A stretch of DNA of 64,000 bases from Bryobacteraceae bacterium (GTDB taxonomy: Bacteria; Acidobacteriota; Terriglobia; Bryobacterales; Bryobacteraceae): contig JANWVY010000001.1 of the NCBI GenBank assembly GCA_025056455.1, positions 186,001-250,000 of the forward strand. The letters run 5' to 3'. Under the pieces are notes generated by a model. That model ran no database searches, was not told the DNA's origin, and saw only the letters and a list, made by a program, of their open reading frames with translations. Every line of letters begins with the position of its first letter. The first letter of the stretch is position 1. Of this stretch, positions 53,157-61,493 are shown one piece after another. The translations under genes and the position numbers were made by a program.

Positions 53157-54013
53157 TCCCTCCCTAATTCCCAGGCAATCAGATCCCCCAGCTGCTGAGC
53201 GTTAAAGGAAAGCCCTTCAATCAGTGCAGCCAGCCGTCCCTGGCGGTTCACAATCCCTATAGTGGAATTATGCGTGATCACGCCCTCTTCTGGCCAGTAG
53301 AGGATCCCAAATTGTCCGGCGACTTCCCGGATTTCAGCCTCCGTCCCGGTTAAGAAACGCCATCCGGATTTCGCTCCCCAGAGCTGCGCGTAGCGGGCTA
53401 GGACTGCCGGCGTATCATGGCGCGGATCAAGCGTGACGCTGAGCAGAACGAGATCGCGGTCCATAAAGGGCGCAAAACGCCGCTGGAGCCGCGCAAAGGT
53501 CGCCGCCAGCCGAGGGCAGATCTCGGCGACCGGACACCGCGTATACAGAAACTGAATGGCCACAACCTTGCCTTGCAGCTCGCCGATGGCGAGTGTGTTC
53601 TGGTGATGGTCCACCAGTTTCCAGGGTGGCACGGGCGCCCCGATCTGAAGCTTTTGCGGGGGTGGCTCAAGCACGAGCCGGCGGCCGTCCTGCTCGATTT
53701 CGTTGGCCGGGAGGCGCAACCGGATTCGCCGCGCTTGCATCTTGGCAAGCTCAAATTCGATGAGCGAACCTGGCGCCAAGAGCTTCAGCTGCTGTTTCTC
53801 GTGGACGCGGAGCGGCATGGTCATGGCTGGCATCACTCCCTCAATCGCCTTATGCGACACGAGGATCGTTTGCGAGCTGGGGTTGACCGAAAGGACCAAT
53901 CCCTCGACCGTATATCGCTTTGCGCAGCCAGCAAGCATCGCAGCGCAAGGCAAAATGGCGGCCAGCCAGTTCCTGCTACGGGAAGAAATACAGAATGTCA
54001 GGTCGGACGCCAT
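53153..54013 (-). CDS. Lipoprotein with CusF-like copper domain fused to SCO1/SenC
   Basis: 286 residues from the ATG at 54013; this gives a lipoprotein signal (NWLAAILPCAAMLAGC, lipidated Cys30), while a longer frame upstream lies inside the methyltransferase gene. Residues 35-90 look like CusF: His54, Met64 and Met66 in SHKAIEGVMPAMTMPL, the copper ligands of CusF, though its stacking Trp is Met61 here. Residues 120-286 form an SCO thioredoxin fold with Cys160 and Cys166 in TRCPVAEICP and His in ITHNSTIGI. SCO proteins load copper into cytochrome c oxidase. The tandem array implies that copper is passed from the first domain to the second. Confidence 0.8.
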   Translation of the reverse strand: MASDLTFCISSRSRNWLAAILPCAAMLAGCAKRYTVEGLVLSVNPSSQTILVSHKAIEGVMPAMTMPLRVHEKQQLKLLAPGSLIEFELAKMQARRIRLRLPANEIEQDGRRLVLEPPPQKLQIGAPVPPWKLVDHHQNTLAIGELQGKVVAIQFLYTRCPVAEICPRLAATFARLQRRFAPFMDRDLVLLSVTLDPRHDTPAVLARYAQLWGAKSGWRFLTGTEAEIREVAGQFGILYWPEEGVITHNSTIGIVNRQGRLAALIEGLSFNAQQLGDLIAWELGRD

Positions 54014-54878
54014 AGCCAGATTCGGCGCAGGGGCCGCATTCCACGCGATAGCCCGGGAACGCGTCTTTGGCGACCCGCGGCACTTCGACCGGATGATCCG
54101 GCTGGTGGTAGGTGGAAAGCGCCATCCGCGGGTGGAACTTGGCGATTGTGTTCTTGGCGCCGCGCAAGGCCCGCACCTCCGCTCCCTCAATGTCCATTTT
54201 GATGAAGTCGACCCGTTCGAGTTTGAGCTCCTCCACGAGGCGGTCGATGGTGGTTAGGGGAACTCTTTCCACCGCCTTCCAATCCTCGCGCTGGATTACG
54301 AAACTGTCTGCGGCGGAATTGTGTGGGTCCACGTGCAAGACGAGAAAATCCTCCTGATCCCAGACGCCTTTGGGATAGATGATGACGCGGCCCTGCTGGA
54401 CCTCCTGAGCAAAGTTTCGCCGCAGGCACTCCAGATTTTCGGGCGCCGGCTCGATGGCGACCACCAGTTTTGCTCCCGCTTTCAGACAAGCCCGGGTATA
54501 GACGCCCACATTCGCGCCACAGTCCAACACCACGTCGCCTGGTTTCACGCCGCGGCCGTTCCAGCCGTAAATGTTGCGCGCCTGCTCTGCCAAGTTAAAC
54601 GGCAGCACGTATTCACTGCCGTCTGGAAGCCAGTACCTGCCATCGGGGGTCTCCCAAAGCTGAAAACCTTTCGGATCTTTTTCAATCAGTTTGCTGGCCG
54701 CCAGAATTTCATCCTTCTTCGCAATTTGTTCCTTGACGTCGCTTGCCGCGCGGATGGCGTTTGAAAACGGGCAATTCTGATTGCGGCCCAGAAGGTACCA
54801 GGCGGATAAGCGCGCCGGGGCGTAATGATAGAGCGCGAAGAGGCTTCCGACAACAACGAGAAGGAGGATCTTCTTCAC
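53976..54878 (-). CDS. FkbM-family methyltransferase with N-terminal membrane segment
   Basis: 300 residues. A hydrophobic N-terminus (ILLLVVVGSLFALYHYAPA) looks like a membrane anchor. The methyltransferase fold begins with DVVLDCGANVGVYTRACLKAGAKLVVAIEPAPEN and ends with VDFIKMDIEGAEVRALRGA, the FkbM signature. The family O-methylates sugars or other small molecules; the acceptor is unknown. The gene's end overlaps the start of the CusF-SCO gene by 38 bases, and it is divergent from the carbonic-anhydrase-like gene. Confidence 0.85.
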   Translation of the reverse strand: MKKILLLVVVGSLFALYHYAPARLSAWYLLGRNQNCPFSNAIRAASDVKEQIAKKDEILAASKLIEKDPKGFQLWETPDGRYWLPDGSEYVLPFNLAEQARNIYGWNGRGVKPGDVVLDCGANVGVYTRACLKAGAKLVVAIEPAPENLECLRRNFAQEVQQGRVIIYPKGVWDQEDFLVLHVDPHNSAADSFVIQREDWKAVERVPLTTIDRLVEELKLERVDFIKMDIEGAEVRALRGAKNTIAKFHPRMALSTYHQPDHPVEVPRVAKDAFPGYRVECGPCAESGYGVRPDILYFFP

Positions 54879-54948
54879 TGAGCATGACTATAGCACTGGC
54901 CATCGTCCGGCACCATAGTTGCTGAGAAAAAGCAGGCCGGAGTGGTGT

Positions 54949-55578
54949 ATGACTTTTACCCGCTCGCTATTGTTGATTCTTCTGGTTTTACTTGCAATTT
55001 TTTGGCGGCGCGTGTTGTTTGTTGGGGGAGGAGGTCTGGTCTCCCTGGGGCATTTGATCCAGGGCGTTGTTTCTGGTTTCGACCGCAAAGGCGAAATTGG
55101 AGCACCAGAAGAAATTCTAGAGCGAGTGTTAACCGACAACGAGCAAGCCTCGCAGGTGGAAAGGTGGCTCGGGGGGCCTGCCCATAAGCCAGAGGTCATG
55201 ATCGTGATGTGCATGGACCCGCGATTGAATTCCGAGGTCATTGTGGGTGACTCGCGGCACTATTACGACGTCGTCCGTTTGCCGGGTTCCGTATTGTCGG
55301 AGGATGTCATCGAGGCCATTGAACTGGGCGTTCAAGAGCACCGTCTAAAAGTCGTGCTTTTGACAACGCATACCGATTGCGCGATGGAAAAGGTTGCGCA
55401 CAGCGCGGCAGCCAAGGAATACCCAGTCCTTTCTCTTGCCGTCCAACGGAGAGAGGAGATGTTCCAGCGATTGTTGCAACGTCCTGCCATCGCTAGCCGC
55501 CTGCAAGCGGGGACGCTTCTTGTGCGGCGCTTCCAAATTGACACCACCACGGGGAGGCTGCTTCCACCCCAGCCTTGA
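54949..55578 (+). CDS. Membrane-anchored beta-carbonic-anhydrase-like protein
   Basis: 209 residues from the ATG at 54949. One N-terminal transmembrane segment (SLLLILLVLLAIFW) precedes a beta-carbonic-anhydrase fold. The zinc and catalytic residues are in place: Cys88, Asp90 and Arg92 in CMDPRLN, and His141 and Cys144 in HTDCAM, where most relatives have HTDCGM. The enzyme class interconverts CO2 and bicarbonate. The length is short and the membrane anchor is unusual for this class; the active site probably faces outside, or the protein may be a non-catalytic relative. Confidence 0.75.
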   Translation: MTFTRSLLLILLVLLAIFWRRVLFVGGGGLVSLGHLIQGVVSGFDRKGEIGAPEEILERVLTDNEQASQVERWLGGPAHKPEVMIVMCMDPRLNSEVIVGDSRHYYDVVRLPGSVLSEDVIEAIELGVQEHRLKVVLLTTHTDCAMEKVAHSAAAKEYPVLSLAVQRREEMFQRLLQRPAIASRLQAGTLLVRRFQIDTTTGRLLPPQP

Positions 55579-55672
55579 CGAGGCGAATGCAATCCCGCCC
55601 TAGGGCCTAGCGCCTAATCAAGCTCGGCCGGTCCATTTTGTCCCAGCCTGGACGAGGCAGGCGGAATCCCGC
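55568..55672. repeat. Imperfect direct repeat of 31 bases
   Basis: Two copies, 55568-55598 and 55642-55672, start CCCAGCCT and end AATCCCGC; 25 of 31 bases are equal. Copy 1 spans the end of the carbonic-anhydrase-like gene and copy 2 lies in the end of the convergent methyltransferase gene. A palindrome GCCCTAGGGC (55597-55606) lies next to copy 1. Confidence 0.6.
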
Positions 55673-56318
55673 ACAAGGACAGGCGGAACCACGGCAGATG
55701 CCGCCGCACACAAACGTGAGTAAGTCCGGCTTGTTGTGCAAGGGCAAGCAATTCCGCAGGTCGAAATCCAGCGGCCACCGAACGCATGCCGTCGTGGATC
55801 GTTATCGGATGCCAGTCAAAGAGGAACAGCGTTGCAGGAAGGAACGCATAAGCCAGGGGATGGCGTTCCAGATCGTTCACCAGCAGCTGGCCTCGCGACA
55901 ACTTGGCCAGCTCTCGTAGCAGACGCACAATTTCCGGATCCGTAAAATGATGGAGCAATAAATTGCAGGTCACCACATCGAAGCTGCGTTCGCGGAAAGG
56001 CAGATCACGCACATCGGCCACGAGCTTCGGCCAGGGGGCGTCCCTCAAATGCAGGAGCTTAAGGTCGCAGCTGACCAATCGCGCTCGCGGAAAAGCTTGT
56101 TGTAAATACCGCGCGAAATCTCCGTTGCCAGAACCGATGTCGAGGAGGAGGAAAGGCTCCTGAGAGGAGCGCCATCGCCGGATTTCCCGCTTCATCACCC
56201 CGTAGCCGCCCAGCCAGCGATTGATCCGGCTTAGATCGCGCAGGTTAGCGCGGGCGTCACTTTCGGGTGCTGTGGGGAGCAATTCGGGCTCGAGGATTCG
56301 TTGCCGAAGCCGCTGCAT
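55614..56318 (-). CDS. Class I SAM-dependent methyltransferase
   Basis: 234 residues. The SAM-binding motif is LLLDIGSGNGDFARYLQQAF; then LVSCDLKLLHL, the post-motif LPFRERSFDVVTCNLLLHHFTDPE, and a UbiE/type-11-like C-terminal part. The substrate is unknown. It is divergent from thymidine kinase with about 24 bases between their starts. Confidence 0.82.
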   Translation of the reverse strand: MQRLRQRILEPELLPTAPESDARANLRDLSRINRWLGGYGVMKREIRRWRSSQEPFLLLDIGSGNGDFARYLQQAFPRARLVSCDLKLLHLRDAPWPKLVADVRDLPFRERSFDVVTCNLLLHHFTDPEIVRLLRELAKLSRGQLLVNDLERHPLAYAFLPATLFLFDWHPITIHDGMRSVAAGFRPAELLALAQQAGLTHVCVRRHLPWFRLSLCGIPPASSRLGQNGPAELD

Positions 56319-56342
56319 GAGACCTATGTTAAGCTGTGCCGA

Positions 56343-56957
56343 GTGGACATCGTAAGCGTTAACACTGGCTGGATTGAAGTCATTTGCGGTCCGATGTTTT
56401 CGGGCAAAAGCGAAGAGCTGATCCGGCGCTTGCGCCGGGCCATGATCGCGCGGAAACGGGTCCAGGTCTTTAAACCGGCTCTTGATGACCGCTACTCCAG
56501 CAATGAAATCGTCTCACACGCCGATCAGCGGATGCGCTCCGAAGTTGTGACCGGGGCCGATCAAATCCTCGAACGGCTGGACTGGCGCGCCCAAGTCGTG
56601 GGAGTGGACGAGGCAAATTTCTTGGGGCCACGTTTAGTGGCTGTCGCCAGCCAGCTTGCCGACGCGGGCAAGCAGGTGATTATCGCCGGTCTGGACACCG
56701 ACTACATGGGAAGACCATTCGCACCCATCCCGGAACTTCTTGCCTTGGCCGAGTCCATCACGAAGACTTTGGCCATCTGCATGCGTTGCGGCAACCCGGC
56801 CAAACACACGCAGCGGTTGGTGGAAAGCGACGATCTGATTGTGGTGGGAGCAGCGGGAATGTATGAAGCGCGGTGCCGCCGCTGCTTCGAGCCGGGAGCG
56901 CCCAAACAGGAAGCGTTCGACTTCGCCCGAGCTGGAAGGCAGCAGGCGGCCGATTAA
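56343..56957 (+). CDS. tdk: Thymidine kinase
   Basis: 204 residues from a GTG at 56343 (VDIVSVNTGWIEVICGPMFSGKSEELIRRL); a TTG at 56301 would overlap the divergent methyltransferase and is less likely. The P-loop GPMFSGKS, the VGVDEANFLG segment and the zinc Cys pairs CMRCG and CRRCF are those of type II thymidine kinases. It phosphorylates thymidine to dTMP in salvage. The stop is one base before the ispE start. Confidence 0.94.
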   Translation: MDIVSVNTGWIEVICGPMFSGKSEELIRRLRRAMIARKRVQVFKPALDDRYSSNEIVSHADQRMRSEVVTGADQILERLDWRAQVVGVDEANFLGPRLVAVASQLADAGKQVIIAGLDTDYMGRPFAPIPELLALAESITKTLAICMRCGNPAKHTQRLVESDDLIVVGAAGMYEARCRRCFEPGAPKQEAFDFARAGRQQAAD

Positions 56958-56958
56958 C

Positions 56959-57861
56959 ATGGTGAGATTTCGCGCCGTGCGCGTGAAGGCGCTAGCCAAA
57001 ATCAATTTGTCGTTGCGCGTCCTTCACCGCCGCCCGGATGGTTACCACGAGCTGCGAACGGTTTTCCAGACCATATCGCTCGCGGATGAAATCAGCCTTC
57101 GCTTCCGGGCGCAGGCGAGGACCACCGTGTGCGATGAGTCCTCGCTGCGGCTCGAGGGCAATCTCGCCGTTCGGGCAGCTCAAGCGGTTTTGGAGGCGCT
57201 TGGAGTTTGCGGCGAGGTGCGTTTGAACTTACGAAAAAGAATTCCGATGGGCGCTGGCCTCGGTGGCGGGTCAAGCGACGCGGCAGCGGTTTTGATGGCG
57301 CTCCCGTTCCTGCTGCGCCGGGAATTGCCTCGGGAGACGCTGGCCGGCCTCGCGGCCGGCTTGGGCAGTGACGTTCCGTATTTTCTCCTCGGTGGGACCG
57401 CACTCGGGCTCAGCCGGGGCGAGGAGCTCTATCCGCTCCCCCAGCTCCCATCCTGTTACGGCCTGTTGCTCACTCCCCCCATTCACGTCTCTACAGCCAC
57501 GGCCTATCAAGCCTTGTGCCGGGATCTCGAGCTTATGTCAGCCCAAGAGTACTCGCTGCGGAGCTGGGGCCTCAGCAAGCAGGCGACCCTCGAGCAGTGG
57601 GCGCCGTTCTGCACCAACGATTTTGAGCCAGCCATCTTTGCGCGCCACCCCGAGCTGGGCCATCTTCACGAGAAGATGCGGCGCGCCGGCGCTGTTATTG
57701 CACGCATGACTGGCAGTGGTTCGGCCATCTACGGGCTGTTTGCTAGTCGCGAGGCTGCGAGACAGGCAGCGCGGCGGTTTCGGGAAACGCCTCATTTCCT
57801 TTTTCGAACTATTAACAAGCCCCAGTATGACCGCATATGGGCCAAAAGCTTCCATGCCTGA
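56959..57861 (+). CDS. ispE: 4-diphosphocytidyl-2-C-methyl-D-erythritol kinase
   Basis: 300 residues from the ATG at 56959. The N-terminus reads VKALAKINLSLRVLHRRPDGYHEL, and the GHMP-kinase ATP loop is IPMGAGLGGGSSDAAAVL. It phosphorylates CDP-methylerythritol in the MEP isoprenoid pathway. The usual C-terminal GSG motif is present as MTGSGSAIYGLF. It probably shares a promoter with tdk. Confidence 0.95.
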   Translation: MVRFRAVRVKALAKINLSLRVLHRRPDGYHELRTVFQTISLADEISLRFRAQARTTVCDESSLRLEGNLAVRAAQAVLEALGVCGEVRLNLRKRIPMGAGLGGGSSDAAAVLMALPFLLRRELPRETLAGLAAGLGSDVPYFLLGGTALGLSRGEELYPLPQLPSCYGLLLTPPIHVSTATAYQALCRDLELMSAQEYSLRSWGLSKQATLEQWAPFCTNDFEPAIFARHPELGHLHEKMRRAGAVIARMTGSGSAIYGLFASREAARQAARRFRETPHFLFRTINKPQYDRIWAKSFHA

Positions 57862-57873
57862 TGGCCTCCCTCC

Positions 57874-57913
57874 ACCCGTTCTCCCGCTGGAATACCCGTT
57901 CTCCCGCTGGAAT
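57874..57913. repeat. Exact tandem duplication of a 20-base unit
   Basis: The unit that starts ACCCGTTCTCCC is present twice end to end (57874-57893 and 57894-57913), just after ispE in a convergent spacer of 155 bases. Confidence 0.85.
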
Positions 57914-58016
57914 CCGGCGAGCGGATTCAACTCGCCGGCAAAAACTGCTGATCAACCAAAACAAAGGGCAGTTGGGGACTTCCTCCAAGGACGCGGACAG
58001 CCGGCTCGCGCCGAGT

Positions 58017-59483
58017 TTAGCGAGTTTTGGGGCTAGGAGGATTCGGATCTTCCACCACGGTGTCAAACATCGCTGTCTGGACTTTTCCGCTGCGCCGGAT
58101 TTGGATGAAAACCCGGTAGTCTCCAGGCTGGGGGAATCCATAGGGGAAGGTCACCTCTGAAGGTAGGGCCATGGCATGCATGTGGTGCCCGGCGTGGGGA
58201 TCCGCTTCAGACTTTTGCGCCAGGCTCAAGGCGGCCATGGGCACCGATCCTGTGGGGTGAACGTGTGCAAAGACGCTGCGGTCTCGCTTGACAAAGGCGG
58301 CGTGGCCTAGCATCCCCATGTACAACTCCATATCCGGAACGGGCTGCCCGTCAGGGCCCTCCACGCGGAACCGGAAGGCATGCGCGCGCTTGACAGGGAA
58401 CGTGTCAGACGACCTCTCCCAGATCATCTTCGAGCCATCCTCAAAGACAAAAGTCCGGTTTTTCGGGTCGGCTTGGGATAACGGATGTCCGCTGCCAGCC
58501 GAGTCATCACCGGAGAGGGGTTTGCCAGCGATCGCCGGTAGCGTGATTTCCGCCACCATCGTTTCGGGCAGGCCAGATTCGTGAACGACATCCGCGAACA
58601 GGGCATACGAGCCGGCCGGCATAGGAGGAAGGTCATGAGTGAATACGCCGCTGGCGGTCATTTCCGGGTGCAGGTGCCAGACGCGTTCCATCTCTGGCAG
58701 CCGGATGACGTAAAGATGCATCAGGTGGTTATGGTCGGGGACGAAATCATCGACTCTTCGCCCCAACCAGCCCGGATCGCTCAAGGTGAGCTGGAGCTTC
58801 GAACCGCCAACCAGTGCGGCATCCATGCGCAACGGCTTATAGATGATACGCCCGTAGCTGTTGGCCTCAGCAGTCCACCAAGCGTTACCCAAATACAGGA
58901 CCGCGATAACGAGCAGGGCCGTCAGCACCATGGTGCGGCGAGCGCGCTGGCGCATTTCAGGTGTTGGTTGCTGGCCAGGTTCGAGTTTCGCCTCCCGAGA
59001 GGCAGCTCCAGCGATGCTGACCGCGCCGGCACACAGAACAAGTCCCAGAATTGAAAGCAAGATCGCCAGCCCGGTCTGCATGCGTTCGGTTTTATTGGCT
59101 AAAGCCGGTACGGGAACGGCGAGCTCCCCCTTGCCCTGTCCCCCTTCGACGCTGACCCGGACCTGCCACGAGCCGCTAGTCATCATCCACAGCGATCCCG
59201 TGAAAAACTGCGGGTCGTCTTTCGAGCGCTCGGCAAGGTCCGGGGTCGGAGCAAACTTCGCCCCCGCTCCGGTCATGGGCAAGGGCACAATCCGCACCTG
59301 GGAGACATCCTTTGCGCTGGTGCGGATCTCCACTTGCGCGACGCCAGGAATCACTAGCGGCGGGCGGATGGCGATGAACAGAGGATACGGTCCTGCCTTA
59401 CCTTCCAAAAAGACGTCGGGGCTTCCGACGTGCGCGTCTGCCCTAGGGAGGGCAAGCCAGAGGACAACGGCGAGTAAAACCAC
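58017..59483 (-). CDS. Membrane protein with His/Met-rich YtkA-like repeats
   Basis: 488 residues from a GTG start behind a G-rich ribosome site. Layout: signal peptide (VLLAVVLWLALPRADA), an extracytoplasmic domain, transmembrane segments at about 132-155 and 185-203, and then two similar beta-sandwich-like blocks: DHNHLMHLYVIRLPEMERVWHLHPEM with ALFADVVHESGLPETMVAEI, and LGHAAFVKRDRSVFAHVHPTG with YRVFIQIRRSGKVQTAMFD. The second contains ADPHAGHHMHAM, a good copper/zinc-binding sequence. I know no named family member with a proven role. It follows the 391-residue membrane protein gene by 12 bases. Confidence 0.6.
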   Translation of the reverse strand: MVLLAVVLWLALPRADAHVGSPDVFLEGKAGPYPLFIAIRPPLVIPGVAQVEIRTSAKDVSQVRIVPLPMTGAGAKFAPTPDLAERSKDDPQFFTGSLWMMTSGSWQVRVSVEGGQGKGELAVPVPALANKTERMQTGLAILLSILGLVLCAGAVSIAGAASREAKLEPGQQPTPEMRQRARRTMVLTALLVIAVLYLGNAWWTAEANSYGRIIYKPLRMDAALVGGSKLQLTLSDPGWLGRRVDDFVPDHNHLMHLYVIRLPEMERVWHLHPEMTASGVFTHDLPPMPAGSYALFADVVHESGLPETMVAEITLPAIAGKPLSGDDSAGSGHPLSQADPKNRTFVFEDGSKMIWERSSDTFPVKRAHAFRFRVEGPDGQPVPDMELYMGMLGHAAFVKRDRSVFAHVHPTGSVPMAALSLAQKSEADPHAGHHMHAMALPSEVTFPYGFPQPGDYRVFIQIRRSGKVQTAMFDTVVEDPNPPSPKTR

Positions 59484-59495
59484 AAACGCCCCCCA

Positions 59496-60671
59496 CTACC
59501 GTCGGATCAACCGCATCCAGTTCCCCCAAGCAAAGCCGGCGCGCATGGAGACGATGGCGAAAGCAAGCGCCAGCGCCATGCCTTGGATGAAGTGCGGCTC
59601 GGTCGGGAGGAAGACGCGCCGGAACAAGTACGATTGTGGGTGCGTGTAGTAGCCGAAATAGTGGGCCCCGAAGAATGCGTTTCGCGCCCCATCCGACATC
59701 AGGAAGTTGGCAAACGGCCACTGGACCGCCACAAAAGCCCCTACAAAAACCACTCCCGATACGACAGCGAGCAGCCAAGAGCTCCAGCCTTCCGTTTTTC
59801 GCCACAACAGGTCGAGCAAAACGGCGGGAACAATCAAGAGGAGAGGAAAGTCCGGGGGCACGAAGTGGGTCACCGGGTAGTAAACGGGCCCGAGTTTCGG
59901 TTCAGCAGGAAAAAGGGGCAAGATGAGGATGCACAGGATGAGAAAAAGTGAATAAATTCCGGTGGTGATGGTCGCCGCCCAGCGCAAACCAGAGGCGCGG
60001 GCCAGTCCCGCCAGAACGACAGGGACCGCCACCGCGATTCTTTGATAAAAAGCCGCCGTGTGCATCTGAATCCGGCCGGTTAGTTCCATCAGGAAAACCA
60101 TGACCAGGACAATCAGCATCGCGCCGATGTAAAGAAAGATGGCGTTCAGGCGGCTTTTGACAGGCCCTTGAGCCCGGTTCATGTGTCCGAGGGTTAAGAT
60201 GAGGGCCCCAGTGATGACCATGGCCACACCCAGAATGAGCAGCGCATGAGGGGGACTGACAATCTTGACGTCCAGGCCGTAGGCGTTATGCCACCAATCA
60301 TCAAACGGGGCTGAGGTCAGCATCGCTACTCCGCCCCAAGCTACGAGAAACGCGCCGAGTGGGGCGCGAAAACCCCACATGGCGACTGTGGCTTCGTCTT
60401 TGACGGCTCCAAAGGTGCGCGAAAGGATCAAGTAAGCGCATGTCAGACCACCCACTACGCCGCAGAGATAAATTGCGATGTGGGCGGGAGTCCAGAACGT
60501 ATCGCGGCCGATGGAGCGGTGCCACGAAATATCCCAGTGTCCTCCGATCATGGCCGAAGTAACGGCAAAGACGGCGCACCAGATGTACCAGGGAATCGTG
60601 GCGGTGGAGGTATGCGCGGCTGCCTGTTCCCGAACCACGGCTGGAGACGGCGCTGTCAGGCTGCTGGCCAT
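59496..60671 (-). CDS. Polytopic membrane protein of unknown function
   Basis: 391 residues with about ten hydrophobic segments after a short cytoplasmic N-terminus. Conserved-looking polar sites lie at the membrane edge: HWDISWHRSIGRDTFWTPAHI near residue 47, which is rich in His and Trp, and FDDWWHNAYGLD near 122. A GGAGG site precedes the ATG. It is the first gene of a two-gene unit with the His/Met-rich protein at 58017. Transport or metal-related function is possible but not shown. Confidence 0.6.
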   Translation of the reverse strand: MASSLTAPSPAVVREQAAAHTSTATIPWYIWCAVFAVTSAMIGGHWDISWHRSIGRDTFWTPAHIAIYLCGVVGGLTCAYLILSRTFGAVKDEATVAMWGFRAPLGAFLVAWGGVAMLTSAPFDDWWHNAYGLDVKIVSPPHALLILGVAMVITGALILTLGHMNRAQGPVKSRLNAIFLYIGAMLIVLVMVFLMELTGRIQMHTAAFYQRIAVAVPVVLAGLARASGLRWAATITTGIYSLFLILCILILPLFPAEPKLGPVYYPVTHFVPPDFPLLLIVPAVLLDLLWRKTEGWSSWLLAVVSGVVFVGAFVAVQWPFANFLMSDGARNAFFGAHYFGYYTHPQSYLFRRVFLPTEPHFIQGMALALAFAIVSMRAGFAWGNWMRLIRR

Positions 60672-60693
60672 CTGAAATCCTCCTCACAAAATT

Positions 60694-60722
60694 GAAATTC
60701 AGTTCTTTTTGACTGAAATTTC
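60694..60722 (-). terminator. Stem-loop at the end of the DUF1080 gene
   Basis: GAAATTCAGT (60694-60703) pairs with ACTGAAATTTC (60712-60722) with one bulged A. On the minus strand AATTTTG follows. It covers the stop codon at 60699 and is a modest terminator candidate. Confidence 0.35.
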
Positions 60723-61325
60723 TTTGAAATAAACCGTAGACTGCGCATCGTGATTTTGCAAACCAATGTAGCCTTCATCGGGGCGCGGCCCACGGACCGG
60801 CTCATACCATCTCTTACGCGGGGGCACTTCTTGGTCGCCCCGGAATTCATTGACTTTCTCCCCGTTCAAAAAAACCGTTGTGGTTTGGCCTTGAAGCACA
60901 ATATCCATGATGTTCCACTCACCTGGCGGCTTTTGATTGCGGAGAGAAACCTTCGAAAGCGAGTAAATCGCTCCAGTGGAATGCCACTCATCACCAGCGG
61001 CATCGATTTGGACTTCGTAGCCGTTGTGCACGGCGTACCAGGGGTCGGGCGGAGGTTCGGGCAAACGAATCACCACCCCTGAGTTGTCGCGGGGGCCGGA
61101 AGTTTTAAAGACGACACGGATGGTTGCATTGCCAATTTTTTTTCCCGTGTAGTAGAGCAGCCCCATGCCGCCTTCCGTCTTCATTAAGCCATCCTCGACG
61201 ACAAAGCGGCCCGGTCCCACCATCTTCCATCCACTCAAGTCCTTCCCGTTAAACAAGGGCTCCCACTCAGCGGCAACGGCAGCGCGCGACAGGAGAATCA
61301 GGGCGGCAACCGGCACGGCATGCAT
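60699..61325 (-). CDS. Secreted DUF1080 (3-keto-disaccharide hydrolase-like) protein
   Basis: 208 residues with signal peptide MHAVPVAALILLSRAAVAAE. The domain begins EWEPLFNGKDLSGWKMVG, the characteristic DUF1080 opening, and shows NSGVVIRLPEPPPDPWYAVHNGYEVQIDAAGDEWHSTGAIY and GYIGLQNHDAQSTVYFKEI, all expected. It is a concanavalin-like jelly roll; related domains cleave 3-keto-glycosides. It is divergent from the lectin-like gene at 61494. Confidence 0.92.
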   Translation of the reverse strand: MHAVPVAALILLSRAAVAAEWEPLFNGKDLSGWKMVGPGRFVVEDGLMKTEGGMGLLYYTGKKIGNATIRVVFKTSGPRDNSGVVIRLPEPPPDPWYAVHNGYEVQIDAAGDEWHSTGAIYSLSKVSLRNQKPPGEWNIMDIVLQGQTTTVFLNGEKVNEFRGDQEVPPRKRWYEPVRGPRPDEGYIGLQNHDAQSTVYFKEISVKKN

Positions 61326-61493
61326 ACAGTTTTATTGTACCGGCGAAGCGGATTGCTCCCTTGGCCTGTCCAGGATCGCTAAACAATCCGAACTGAGAAA
61401 GTGTTTCACAGGCCCCCGCAAGCGGCTTCAAACGTAGTACTCTCGTGCGAGGAGATTCTATTTCTACCGTTAGGCTGTCGGGAGGGTATTTGC

